The position numbers and the translations under genes were made by a program. Positions 53,201 to 61,115 of a DNA stretch of 64,000 nt are shown in pieces. Source of the DNA: Candidatus Borkfalkia faecavium (GTDB lineage Bacteria; Bacillota; Clostridia; Christensenellales; Borkfalkiaceae); assembly GCA_019114755.1 (NCBI GenBank), contig DXEW01000025.1, positions 53,458 through 117,457 on the forward strand. Reading direction: 5' to 3'. The notes beneath the pieces were generated by a model, which ran no database searches, had not been told where the DNA came from, and worked only from the letters and a program-made list of their open reading frames with translations. Within the stretch, counting starts at the first letter, position 1; the number at the start of each line of letters is the position of its first letter.

Positions 53201-54495
53201 TTCTTTCTCCTTTCCATGTATTCCAATGCGGCGCAGCAGCCTTCGCGGATAGAGGCGCAGGTACCCGCCAAATGCATTTCGGTGTGCGCTGCGGAGAGGA
53301 ACATCGCCTCGAATTGCGAAGGGGCGACGTACTGCCCGCAGGAGAGCATCTTCCGAAAATACACCGAAAACGCCGAAAGGTCGCAGGCGGCAACGTCTGC
53401 AAACGTCTGCGGCGGCTTTTTGGTAAAGAAGGGCGAGAGCAGCGAGCCGACGCGGTTCACCGCCACGCCCGCGGCGCGGAAGGCTTCTTCCAGCTTCTTC
53501 CCCTTTTGTTCGAGGGAAGGATAGAGGGTATCCTTTTGCTCCCGCAGGATGCGAAGGGCGGCAAGGCCCGCCGCCGTCGCCACGGGGTTGCCCGAAAGGG
53601 TGCCCGCCTGATACACCTTCCCCAAAGGAGCGACCTGCGCCATGGCGTCTGCCCTGCCGCCGTAGGCAGCCAGCGGCATGCCACCGCCGACGATCTTGCC
53701 GTAGGCGGCGAGGTCGGGCACGACCCCGTACAGCTGCGCCGCCCCGCCGTAGGCGACGCGGAAGCCCGTGATGACCTCGTCGAAGATGAGCAGCGCCCCG
53801 TATTCGCTGCACAGCGAGCGCAGCCCCTGCAAAAAGCCGGGTACGGGCGGGATGACGCCCATGTTGGCGGCGACGGGCTCGACGATGACGCAGGCGATGT
53901 CCGCAGGGTGCGCGGCAAACAGAGCCTGCACGGCGGAGAGGTCGTTATAGGGCGCGACCAGCGTTTCACCCGCGAAGGAGGCGGGGACGCCCAAACTGTC
54001 GGGCGCGCCGCCCGTCAGACAGCCCGAACCCGCACGGACGAGGAGGCCGTCCGAATGGCCGTGGTAGCAGCCTTCGAACTTGACGATCTTGTCCCTGCCC
54101 GTAAAGCCGCGGGCGACGCGGATGGCGGACATCGTCGCCTCCGTGCCCGAATTGACCAGGCGCACCATCTGCATATGCGGGCAGGCGAGGCGGATCTCTT
54201 CGGCGAGCAGCGTCTCCGCGCCCGTGGGCGCGCCGAAGCTCAGCCCGCGCGCAGCCGCCGCCTGCACCGCCGCCACCACGGCGGGATGGGCGTGGCCGAG
54301 GATCAGCGGGCCCCAGCTCATCACATAATCGGTATAGACGTTACCGTCTGCGTCGAAGATTGCATCCCCTTCGCCGCGGTCGATGAACAGGGGGTCACCT
54401 CCCACCGCGCCGAAGGCGCGCACGGGGGAATCGACGCCGCCGGGGAGGATGGCTTTGGCGCTCTCGAAAAGGCGCGCGGAATTTTGCCTGTTCAT
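53197..54495 (-). CDS. hemL: Glutamate-1-semialdehyde 2,1-aminomutase
   Basis: HemL converts glutamate-1-semialdehyde to 5-aminolevulinate with PLP. The 432-residue protein has LPGGVDSPVRAF (17-28), VNSGTEATMSAIRVARG (about 118-134), CYHGHSDGLLV, FDEVITGFRVA and the PLP lysine in AYGKIVGGGMPLAAYGG. Length matches the family. The ATG is set by a TGATG junction with the preceding micro-ORF, which also supplies the AAGGAGG ribosome site. It overlaps the patatin gene by four bases. Confidence 0.97.
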   Translation of the reverse strand: MNRQNSARLFESAKAILPGGVDSPVRAFGAVGGDPLFIDRGEGDAIFDADGNVYTDYVMSWGPLILGHAHPAVVAAVQAAAARGLSFGAPTGAETLLAEEIRLACPHMQMVRLVNSGTEATMSAIRVARGFTGRDKIVKFEGCYHGHSDGLLVRAGSGCLTGGAPDSLGVPASFAGETLVAPYNDLSAVQALFAAHPADIACVIVEPVAANMGVIPPVPGFLQGLRSLCSEYGALLIFDEVITGFRVAYGGAAQLYGVVPDLAAYGKIVGGGMPLAAYGGRADAMAQVAPLGKVYQAGTLSGNPVATAAGLAALRILREQKDTLYPSLEQKGKKLEEAFRAAGVAVNRVGSLLSPFFTKKPPQTFADVAACDLSAFSVYFRKMLSCGQYVAPSQFEAMFLSAAHTEMHLAGTCASIREGCCAALEYMERRKK

Positions 54496-54560
54496 CAAAT
54501 CCCCTCCTTCATCCACGCCGCGTATTCGAGGGCGCGATCGATGATGACGCATGTTTCCAT
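54495..54560 (-). CDS. Micro-ORF b, 21 residues, duplicate of the HemB C terminus
   Basis: ATG at 54560, stop sharing one base with the hemL ATG (TGATG). The peptide keeps the core ALEYAAWMKEG of the HemB end. Its last codons contain the AAGGAGG site of hemL. It and micro-ORF a arose by a 65-bp tandem duplication of the hemB 3' end. Translation seems likely from the junctions; function of the peptide is unknown and it may only pass ribosomes to hemL. Confidence 0.55.
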   Translation of the reverse strand: METCVIIDRALEYAAWMKEGI

Positions 54561-54625
54561 CAGTTTTCCTCCTTCACCCATGCCGCGTACTCGAGGGCGC
54601 GGCAGATGATGACGCGTGTTTCCAT
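54560..54625 (-). CDS. Micro-ORF a, 21 residues, duplicate of the HemB C terminus
   Basis: ATG at 54625 shares one base with the hemB stop (TGATG), and its own stop overlaps the ATG of micro-ORF b in the same way. The peptide keeps ALEYAAWVKEEN. The hemB end supplies its AAGGAGG ribosome site. Both micro-ORFs replace the HemB residues before ALEYAAW with an identical METxVII start, a sign of a shared origin. Confidence 0.55.
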   Translation of the reverse strand: METRVIICRALEYAAWVKEEN

Positions 54626-55608
54626 CAATTTTCCTCCTTCAGCCACGCCGCGTATTCGAGGGCGTGGTAGGTGATGACCATGTCCGCGCCGGCGCGGAAA
54701 AAGGAAGTCAGTATCTCGCACACGGTGCGCCGCTCGTCCAGCCAACCCTCCCTTGCCGCCGCCTTGACCATGGAATATTCGCCGCTGACGTTGTAGACGC
54801 AGACGGGAAGGTCGGTGCGGGCGCGGAGAGCGCGGACGACGTCGAGATAGGCCAGGGCGGGCTTGACCATGAGGATATCCGCCCCTTCCGCCTCGTCCGC
54901 CGCCGCTTCGCGCAGCGCCTCGCGCCCGTTGCGGCAGTCCATCTGATAGCTCTTGCGGTCGCCGTGGCGCGGGGCGGACTCCGCCGCGTCGCGGAAGGGC
55001 CCGTAGAAGGCGGAGGCGAACTTGGCGCTGTAGCCCATGATCGGCACCTGCGCATAGCCCGCGCCGTCAAGTTTTTCGCGGATGGCCGCCACTACCCCGT
55101 CCATCATCGAAGAGGGCGCCACCATATCTGCCCCCGCGCGCACCGCCGCCAGCGCCGCCGCCGCGTGCAGGGGGAGGGATGCGTCGTTATCCACATCCCC
55201 CGCCCCGTTCAGCGCCCCGCAGTGGCCGTGCGATGTGTATTCGCACAGGCAGATGTCGGCGATGAGCAGGGTGCTCTTGCCGCGCTCCGCAAACAGCGCC
55301 CGCAGGGCGCGGATGGCGCGGGGCACGACGCCCTCTTCGTCGGCGGCGCCGCTGCCCGCCTCGTCTTTGTGTTCGGGGATGCCGAACAGCAAAATGCCGC
55401 CTACCCCCGCTTCTAAGGCGGCGTCCGCCGCCTCGCCCAGGCGGTCGACGGAATAGCGGTACACGCCCGGCATGGAGGGGATCTCTTCTTTCACGCCCTC
55501 TCCCCAGCGCACGAACAGCGGCCAGATGAGCTTTTCGGGGCGGACGGCCGTCTCCGCCACCAGATCGCGCAGCAACTGCGAGCCGCGCGTCCTTCTCAAT
55601 CTCTGCAT
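54625..55608 (-). CDS. hemB: Porphobilinogen synthase (ALA dehydratase)
   Basis: HemB joins two 5-aminolevulinate molecules into porphobilinogen. The 327-residue protein has the zinc site ADICLCEYTSHGHCG (about 118-132) with three cysteines, so it is the Zn type, and the two catalytic lysines in GYSAKFASAFYGPFR (about 194-208) and DILMVKPALAYLD (about 244-256). The C terminus ALEYAAWLKEEN has been copied twice downstream as micro-ORFs. The ATG has TTGGAGG upstream. Confidence 0.97.
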   Translation of the reverse strand: MQRLRRTRGSQLLRDLVAETAVRPEKLIWPLFVRWGEGVKEEIPSMPGVYRYSVDRLGEAADAALEAGVGGILLFGIPEHKDEAGSGAADEEGVVPRAIRALRALFAERGKSTLLIADICLCEYTSHGHCGALNGAGDVDNDASLPLHAAAALAAVRAGADMVAPSSMMDGVVAAIREKLDGAGYAQVPIMGYSAKFASAFYGPFRDAAESAPRHGDRKSYQMDCRNGREALREAAADEAEGADILMVKPALAYLDVVRALRARTDLPVCVYNVSGEYSMVKAAAREGWLDERRTVCEILTSFFRAGADMVITYHALEYAAWLKEEN

Positions 55609-55620
55609 GATGTTTCCTCC

Positions 55621-55757
55621 AATAGTTGAACTGCGCGCTCTGCGGGCACAGCCTGTCTTTTCCTAAAATTTGAACTGTACACGCCGCCGCTGCCGAAGCG
55701 GGCGCCGTGCAAAACTTTTTTCTAAATTTGAACTGCACACGCCGCCGACCGAGCCGT
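55621..55757. repeat. hemB-hemD gap with TTTGAACTG repeats
   Basis: AATTTGAACTGTACACGCCGCCG near 55667 recurs with one change near 55725, and a shorter TTGAACTGCGCGC lies at 55626. A GCGGGCGCCG hairpin is between them. No gene or clear terminator is seen. Confidence 0.5.
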
Positions 55758-57287
55758 TCAAGGCCCGATCTCTTCCAATAGCCGGACCGTGCGCTCTGCC
55801 AGCGCCGCCGCCTCCGCGACGGCGCTTACGGCGGGGGATGCGCCCCGCGCGCGCAGGGGCCCTGCCGCCGCCTCGCCGATGCAGACGGCGCGCTCCGGCA
55901 CGCCCGCAAGGCGGCAGAAGGCTTCCGCCCCGCCCGCCGAACCGAAGGTGACGGCGGCGTATTCCCGTCCCCGCACGGCGGCGATCGCGGCTTCGTCGGC
56001 CGCGGCGTCGTACAGAGTGCACTGTTCCCCTACCGCTTCCAGCGCCGGGCAGGGGGTCTTTGCCCGCAGCAGGGCGATCTTTTGTTTGGGAACGCCCCGC
56101 GCCGCGAGCGCTTCCGCCAAAGCCTCCGTGGTGTAGGAAGGCGGCACGAGATCGGCGCGGACGCCCGCATCTTGCAGCGCCTCCGCCGTGTGCGGGCCGA
56201 TGGCAGCGAACTTTTTCCCCGCGAACGACCTGCCGTCCATGCCGCGCCTTTGCGCCTCTGTAAAGAAGAAGCGGACGCCCGCGGACGAGGTGAATACCAG
56301 CCACTCGAAGGCGGACAGGCGCGTAAGCAGCCCCTTCTCCATACAGGGGACGAGGCGCAGGGAGACGCACCCTTCCGAGGGCACGCCCCGCTCCGCCAGG
56401 GCGGCGCGCACCCTGCCGACGTGTTCTGCCGTGCCCGTGACCAGGACGGGCGCGAAGAGATGGCTGCCAAGAAGGAGCGGCAGGGCGCACACCTTCCCCA
56501 CCACCAGCACGAGGGGGGCGGGAAGGGCGGCGAGGGCTTCCAATTCGCCTAAACAGCCGCGGCGCACCTGCTGCGAGGCGCTGCCCGCGCAGGAGACGGC
56601 GGCCGCGGGCATATCTTCCGCCATGCCGCCCGCCAGCAGATCGCGGCGGATGGCAGACGCGGCGCCCTTCGCCATCAAAAATATGAGCGTTCCCTCCTCT
56701 TTGGCGAGGGAAGAAAAATCGGGGATGCCCTCCGCCGTATGGGCGGTGACGACGCGGAAAGAGCGCGCCGCGCCGCGGTGGGTGAGGGGGATGCCGGCAA
56801 ACCCCGCCGCCGCGGCGGCGGAGGTGACGCCGGGAACGTACTCCGCCTCGATGCCGGCGGCTGACAGCGCCAGCGCCTCTTCGCCTCCCCTGCCGAACAC
56901 GAACGGGTCGCCGCCGTGCAGGCGGACGGTGAGGGGATGGCGGGCGGCGCCCTCCAACAGGGCGCGCACGATTTCTCCCTGCTCCGCGCTGTGGCTGCCC
57001 GCGCGCTTGCCCATGTGAAGAAGTTCGCACCCGGGCGAGCAGAGGGCGAGGATAGAGGGGTCGATGAGGCTGTCGTACACCACGCAGCCGGCGCGGCGTA
57101 AAAGCTCCGCCGCGCGCAGGGTGAGCGTACCCACCCCGCAGCCCGCGCCGACGATGGCGACTTTGCCGTATTGGCAGCCATCATCGGCGACTTTGCCCTT
57201 GCCACGGGCAGACACATGCGCGGGCGCACTGTCATTTTCACAGGCGGGCGCGCCCGCAAAATATTTTCGGTCCTTCAGCTCATCCAT
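55758..57287 (-). CDS. Fused uroporphyrinogen-III C-methyltransferase / synthase
   Basis: A 509-residue CobA-HemD fusion. The N-terminal half (about 42-285) is the SAM-dependent methyltransferase that makes precorrin-2: HMGKRAGSHSAEQGEI, LHGGDPFVFGRGGEEA, VPGVTSAAAAAGFAGIPLTHR. The C-terminal half (about 290-509) is HemD, cyclising hydroxymethylbilane to uroporphyrinogen III, with WLVFTSSAGVRFFF and AVTFGSAGGAEAF. The first 40 residues are an extra tail. The CobA glycine loop reads VGAGCGVGTLTLRA where most have VGAGPGDPxLLTxxA, an odd change. The ATG overlaps hemC by eight bases. It directs flux to siroheme. Confidence 0.9.
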   Translation of the reverse strand: MDELKDRKYFAGAPACENDSAPAHVSARGKGKVADDGCQYGKVAIVGAGCGVGTLTLRAAELLRRAGCVVYDSLIDPSILALCSPGCELLHMGKRAGSHSAEQGEIVRALLEGAARHPLTVRLHGGDPFVFGRGGEEALALSAAGIEAEYVPGVTSAAAAAGFAGIPLTHRGAARSFRVVTAHTAEGIPDFSSLAKEEGTLIFLMAKGAASAIRRDLLAGGMAEDMPAAAVSCAGSASQQVRRGCLGELEALAALPAPLVLVVGKVCALPLLLGSHLFAPVLVTGTAEHVGRVRAALAERGVPSEGCVSLRLVPCMEKGLLTRLSAFEWLVFTSSAGVRFFFTEAQRRGMDGRSFAGKKFAAIGPHTAEALQDAGVRADLVPPSYTTEALAEALAARGVPKQKIALLRAKTPCPALEAVGEQCTLYDAAADEAAIAAVRGREYAAVTFGSAGGAEAFCRLAGVPERAVCIGEAAAGPLRARGASPAVSAVAEAAALAERTVRLLEEIGP

Positions 57288-58140
57288 GCCGCCCCTCCCC
57301 GAGCAGGGAAAGAAGGCGGGCAATGCTCTCTTCCCCTTCATATTCCGTATAAGCGATGCGGCCATCGATCTGGGCGAACAGCGATCTTCCATCGAAATAC
57401 GCCCCCGCGCCGCCCGTACAGCCGCCGCCCAGCGCCCGTTGACAGGCGCGCTCGATACGCGCCGCGCGGTGCGCTTTTTCGTCGTCGATGAGGGCGCCCG
57501 CATCCCCTTCCACGGCGATGATGCCCTGGCAGGCCGCGGGCACGCACTGCTTTGGCGAGAGGGGAAGAACGCCGATCCCCTGCCCTTTCTGCGGCAGCCC
57601 CAGCCGCTGCAGCCCCGCCATGGCGAGCACGAGGGCGTCGAACTCGCCCGCGCGCAGCTTTTTCAGGCGTGTATCGACGTTGCCGCGCACGGGCAGCACC
57701 TGCGCCTGCGGATACAGCTGCAAGACGGCCGCCGCGCGGCGGGGCGAACCCGTGCCTATGCGGAAAGAGGCCTTTCCCGCCCCTTCCCGCAGCGCCTCTC
57801 CGCAGGGCGGCAAAACTGAGCCGCTGCGCACGAGAAGCGCGTCGCGCGCGTCCGCGCGCGGCAGGCAGAAAAACCCGTCGTGCGCGGCGTCGGTGGGCAG
57901 GTCTTTGGCGGAATGCACGGCGATATCCAGCTCGCCGCGGGCGATCATTTCCGAAAAGATATCGGTGAAGGCGCCCCGCCCGATCTCGGCAAGGGAGGAA
58001 TGCAGATCGACATCGCCGCGCGTGCGCACGACGACCAGCTCGCTCTCCACCCCCTTGGCACGCAGCGCCTCCGCCGCCAGCGCTGCCTGCGCCAGCGCCA
58101 GCGCCGAGCCGCGGGTGCCGATCTTCAATTTGGCGCTCAT
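57280..58140 (-). CDS. hemC: Hydroxymethylbilane synthase
   Basis: HemC polymerises four porphobilinogens into hydroxymethylbilane. The 286-residue protein has IGTRGSALALAQA (7-19), the catalytic Asp region AVHSAKDLPT, RIGTGSPRRAAA, VRGNVDTRLKKL and the dipyrromethane cofactor Cys in LGGGCTGGAGAY. Length is close to the family, slightly short at the end. ATG overlaps the sirC-type stop as ATGA. Confidence 0.97.
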   Translation of the reverse strand: MSAKLKIGTRGSALALAQAALAAEALRAKGVESELVVVRTRGDVDLHSSLAEIGRGAFTDIFSEMIARGELDIAVHSAKDLPTDAAHDGFFCLPRADARDALLVRSGSVLPPCGEALREGAGKASFRIGTGSPRRAAAVLQLYPQAQVLPVRGNVDTRLKKLRAGEFDALVLAMAGLQRLGLPQKGQGIGVLPLSPKQCVPAACQGIIAVEGDAGALIDDEKAHRAARIERACQRALGGGCTGGAGAYFDGRSLFAQIDGRIAYTEYEGEESIARLLSLLGEGRHG

Positions 58141-58787
58141 ATTTCTCCCTCCGCCTGCTTCCGCGCAGTTTTTTCTTTTATCACATTCCGCGCGGCTTTT
58201 TCATTTACATTCTGTGCGGCGCCGCCCTCTTTCGGCTTCTTTTGATCGGCGCGTATGCCGCCCTCTTCCAACAACTTTTTCACGGCGGCGATGTACTCCG
58301 CCTGCGGCAGGCTGCCCCGCAGCGCCTTGGCGCGGGAAGCGATCTCGCCTACATTTTGCGGCAGCAGCCCCTCGATATACGCCCGCAGCGCCGCGGCGAG
58401 GGCGGGAGAGGCGCCCCCCGTGGAAATGCCGACGGTGACCTCTCCCCGCACGACGAGGGCGGGAAAGAAGAAATCGCAGTTGTCCGGGTCGTCGGCGCTG
58501 TTGACGGGGATGCCGCGGGCGCGGCAGTCGGCGGCGACGCGGGCGTTGAGCGCGGCGTTGTCGGTGGCGGCGACGGCAAAGCGGACGCCCTCCAGCAGCG
58601 ACGGGCTGTACTCCTCCGCGACGCGCACGGCGAGCGGGCGCAGCTCCTCTTTCACCGCGCGCGCGCACACCAGCAGCCGCGCGCCGAAGGACGCGAGCGT
58701 GCGCGCCTTGCGCAGCGCCACCTCGCCCCCGCCCGCCAGCAGGCAGAGCGCGCCTTCGATATTCTGCATAAACGGAAAACAGCTCAT
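58137..58787 (-). CDS. Precorrin-2 dehydrogenase (SirC/CysG N-terminal type)
   Basis: A 216-residue NAD-dependent dehydrogenase that oxidises precorrin-2 to sirohydrochlorin on the way to siroheme. It has the Rossmann loop CLLAGGGEVALRKARTL (15-31), VAATDNAALNARVAADCR, the conserved VNSADDPDNCDFFFPALV and ISTGGASPALAAALR. The C-terminal 35 residues are a Lys/Ala-rich tail beyond the family core. Some relatives (Met8p, CysG) also insert iron; that cannot be told here, and no separate ferrochelatase is seen in the locus. It overlaps hemC by four bases. Confidence 0.92.
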   Translation of the reverse strand: MSCFPFMQNIEGALCLLAGGGEVALRKARTLASFGARLLVCARAVKEELRPLAVRVAEEYSPSLLEGVRFAVAATDNAALNARVAADCRARGIPVNSADDPDNCDFFFPALVVRGEVTVGISTGGASPALAAALRAYIEGLLPQNVGEIASRAKALRGSLPQAEYIAAVKKLLEEGGIRADQKKPKEGGAAQNVNEKAARNVIKEKTARKQAEGEI

Positions 58788-58896
58788 GTTTCCGCTCCTC
58801 CCTTTTAAGTTTCCGAGGGCCCCTGCATCCCCTGCACGATCGCCCGCCGCACATTCCGGATCAGATGAAAAAGCGGTTTACCCTTGCGCGGCGATG

Positions 58897-59937
58897 TTAT
58901 TTGAAATATTCTTCTGCCGCCCGCAAAAAGGCGGCGGGGTCACATTTGCGCAGGCAGTAGAGCGCTTCCCTATCGGGATGCGCCGCCAACCTGTCCGCCA
59001 AACGGCGGCACGCCTCGCCGGCGCGGTAATCGAGCAGGCATTCTTCCGCCAAAGCTGCGGCGCGCACGGCGGCCTCCCGCTTTTTTTGGTTGTTTTCCGC
59101 CGCGGCGGCGCGGAAGCCGTCGATATCGATCAGCCGCACGCCCGCAAGGTTTGCCGCGCGCGGGTCGATGTCGGGCGGGACGGCGAGGTCGATGAGAAGG
59201 CGGGGCTTTCCGTCCGCAAACGCCGCTTTCAGCCCATCCAACCCCAAAACGAGGTGCGGAGAAGCGGTGCAGCAGACGACGCAGTCCGCCTGCCGCAGGC
59301 GGGCATAGCGCTCGGCGTACGGGACGGAGAGCACCCCTTCCGCCTGAGCGGAAAAATCGTGCGAGCGCGCCGTCGCCGTGACCAAAACGCCCGCCGAGAG
59401 CAGGTTTTTGAGCACCGCGCCGCCGATCTTGCCCGTAGCGCCGACCATCAGCACCTGCTTCGCCCCGAAAGAAAAGACGGCGTTTGCCGCCAGCGTCGCC
59501 ACCGAGCAGGCGAAGGAAGAGATGCCCGTCTCCGCGCGCACCCGCTTGCCGCAGGACAGCGCCGCCTGAAAGGCGGCGTCCAGCCCCGCCGTAGCGCCCC
59601 GCAAACGCGCAAATTCGTATGAATCGCGCAGCTGGCCGAGCACCTCGTCTTCCCCCACCAGCATTGAGAGGAGCCCCGCCGCCAGCAAAAACAGGCGGTG
59701 CTCCGCCCCCTCGCCGCACAGGGTGAAGGGAGCGGGGTCGCAGAAGGCGGAAAGCGCCCGCCGTGCTTGCTCCGCCGAACCGCCGAAGTACAGCTCGGTG
59801 CGGTTGCAGGTGACGAGGGGCACGCACCCGCCCGCCGCCAGCGCCGCGCACAGCGCCGCCCGCACGCCGGCGGGGAAGGCATATTTTTCGCGCACGGCTA
59901 TGCCCGCGCGCTCATGGTCGAGATAGAAGCATTGCAT
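58897..59937 (-). CDS. hemA: Glutamyl-tRNA reductase
   Basis: HemA reduces glutamyl-tRNA to glutamate-1-semialdehyde, the first step of C5 tetrapyrrole synthesis. The 346-residue protein has the catalytic Cys in PLVTCNRTELYF (about 39-50), MLVGEDEVLGQLRDSYEFAR and the NADPH domain VLMVGATGKIGGAVLKNL. It is shorter than many members (400-plus), with a reduced C-terminal dimerisation domain. The ATG has GAGGGC upstream. It probably heads the hem operon, though I could not place its promoter. Confidence 0.96.
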   Translation of the reverse strand: MQCFYLDHERAGIAVREKYAFPAGVRAALCAALAAGGCVPLVTCNRTELYFGGSAEQARRALSAFCDPAPFTLCGEGAEHRLFLLAAGLLSMLVGEDEVLGQLRDSYEFARLRGATAGLDAAFQAALSCGKRVRAETGISSFACSVATLAANAVFSFGAKQVLMVGATGKIGGAVLKNLLSAGVLVTATARSHDFSAQAEGVLSVPYAERYARLRQADCVVCCTASPHLVLGLDGLKAAFADGKPRLLIDLAVPPDIDPRAANLAGVRLIDIDGFRAAAAENNQKKREAAVRAAALAEECLLDYRAGEACRRLADRLAAHPDREALYCLRKCDPAAFLRAAEEYFK

Positions 59938-59947
59938 GGCAGCCCTC

Positions 59948-59967
59948 GGCGCGGCTTATCCCGCGCC
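59948..59967 (-). other. Hairpin in the hemA leader
   Basis: GGCGCGG pairs with CCGCGCC across six bases, ending about ten bases before the hemA ATG. It could mask the ribosome site. Confidence 0.4.
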
Positions 59968-60047
59968 TTCGATCAAAATGTGCGGCGATCCCCGCACGTC
60001 CATGTTCCGCGCATGCCCCTTGGAGGAGAAATGCGCCCGATAAAAAG

Positions 60048-60069
60048 GGAGGGGCAATGCCGCCCCTCC
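60048..60069 (-). terminator. Terminator after the siroheme reductase gene
   Basis: GGAGGGGC pairs with GCCCCTCC on the minus strand, followed by CTTTTTAT. It separates that gene from hemA. Confidence 0.85.
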
Positions 60070-60086
60070 GTGCGTTTGCTATGTAC

Positions 60087-60974
60087 TCAGCCTTCGAGCA
60101 GTTTGCGCTCGACGTTTTCAAACCCCAGCCGCGCCACGGTATCGGCGAAACGCTCGCCGTCGATGCCCTCGTCGCGGAACAGGCAGATGGCGCGCTCGAC
60201 GACGCGCAGCACTTCCTCTTCGGAGGTGAAGATCTTGCTCATCGCCCTGCCCTGCGCCACGCGCTTGCCCCAGCGGCCGCCGAGGTAGACCTTGTAGCCG
60301 TCCACATAGTCGGCGACGGCGCCGAAGGGGCACTTGCCCCTGCACCTGCCGCAGTGGTTGCAGGTTTCGGGATGGACGTCGATCTTGCCCCCTTCTACCT
60401 TTGCCGAATGAATGGGACAGGCGAGCTCGACCCGGCACTTTTTGCAGCCGCGGCACTTATCCAAATAGACGGTGGGCACCCGCTGGCCGATGATGCCGAC
60501 GTCGTTGAGGTCTGGCTTGACGCAGTTGTTGGGGCAGCCGCCCACGGCGATCTTGAATTTGTGGGGCAGGGTGACGCCGCGCATCCCCTCGTAAAAGCGC
60601 TTGTGGATGCGCTCGGAGAGGGCGAAGGTGTCGATGAGCCCGTATTGGCAGGTCGTCCCCTTGCAGGAGACGACGGGACGGACGCGCTTGCCCGTTCCGC
60701 CCGTCTGCAAGCCGTGCGCCGCAAGGAACGCGGTGAGCGGCCCGATATTTTCATACTTCACGCCCTGGATCTCCAGTGTGAGGCGGGTGGTCATGGCGAC
60801 CTCCCCCGAGCCGAACTTCTCGCTCGCGTCCGCAATGGCGCGGTGCTGCTCTGCCGTGATCTTGCCGTTGAAGGTGATGACGCGCGCGTTGAAGGTGTCG
60901 GGCGTGCGCTTGTCCCACAAAAATCCCATTCCCTTGACCCGCTTGACCTCTTCGGGCGAAACCTTACACTCCAT
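60087..60974 (-). CDS. Sulfite/nitrite reductase-like siroheme [4Fe-4S] protein (AsrC-like)
   Basis: A 295-residue redox protein. The N-terminal half has the ferredoxin-like reductase fold with EVAMTTRLTLEIQGV and the siroheme-cluster cysteines CKGTTC and GCPNNC. A ferredoxin insert with two [4Fe-4S] motifs follows (CRGCKKC...CP and CNHCGRC...CPFG). This layout matches anaerobic sulfite reductase subunit C and its relatives, so reduction of sulfite to sulfide is likely, with nitrite as an alternative. AsrA and AsrB are not adjacent, so its electron donor is unclear. The ATG has AAGGAG nine bases upstream. It lies between cysK and the siroheme genes. Confidence 0.82.
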   Translation of the reverse strand: MECKVSPEEVKRVKGMGFLWDKRTPDTFNARVITFNGKITAEQHRAIADASEKFGSGEVAMTTRLTLEIQGVKYENIGPLTAFLAAHGLQTGGTGKRVRPVVSCKGTTCQYGLIDTFALSERIHKRFYEGMRGVTLPHKFKIAVGGCPNNCVKPDLNDVGIIGQRVPTVYLDKCRGCKKCRVELACPIHSAKVEGGKIDVHPETCNHCGRCRGKCPFGAVADYVDGYKVYLGGRWGKRVAQGRAMSKIFTSEEEVLRVVERAICLFRDEGIDGERFADTVARLGFENVERKLLEG

Positions 60975-61008
60975 GTCCCCATTCTCCTTGTATTTGTCTT
61001 CGCGATCT

Positions 61009-61037
61009 ATTATAGCACACACCGCCCGCGTTGTCAA
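61009..61037 (-). promoter_or_regulatory. Consensus promoter of the siroheme reductase gene
   Basis: The minus strand reads TTGACA, 17 bp, TATAAT, with a 28-nt leader. Confidence 0.92.
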
Positions 61038-61115
61038 GATACGATCCGTCGGGCGAGCGGGCGGACGAGCGCGGGCGCGCCGTCCAAGGACGGCGCGCCC
61101 GCGCGCAGAAATATG

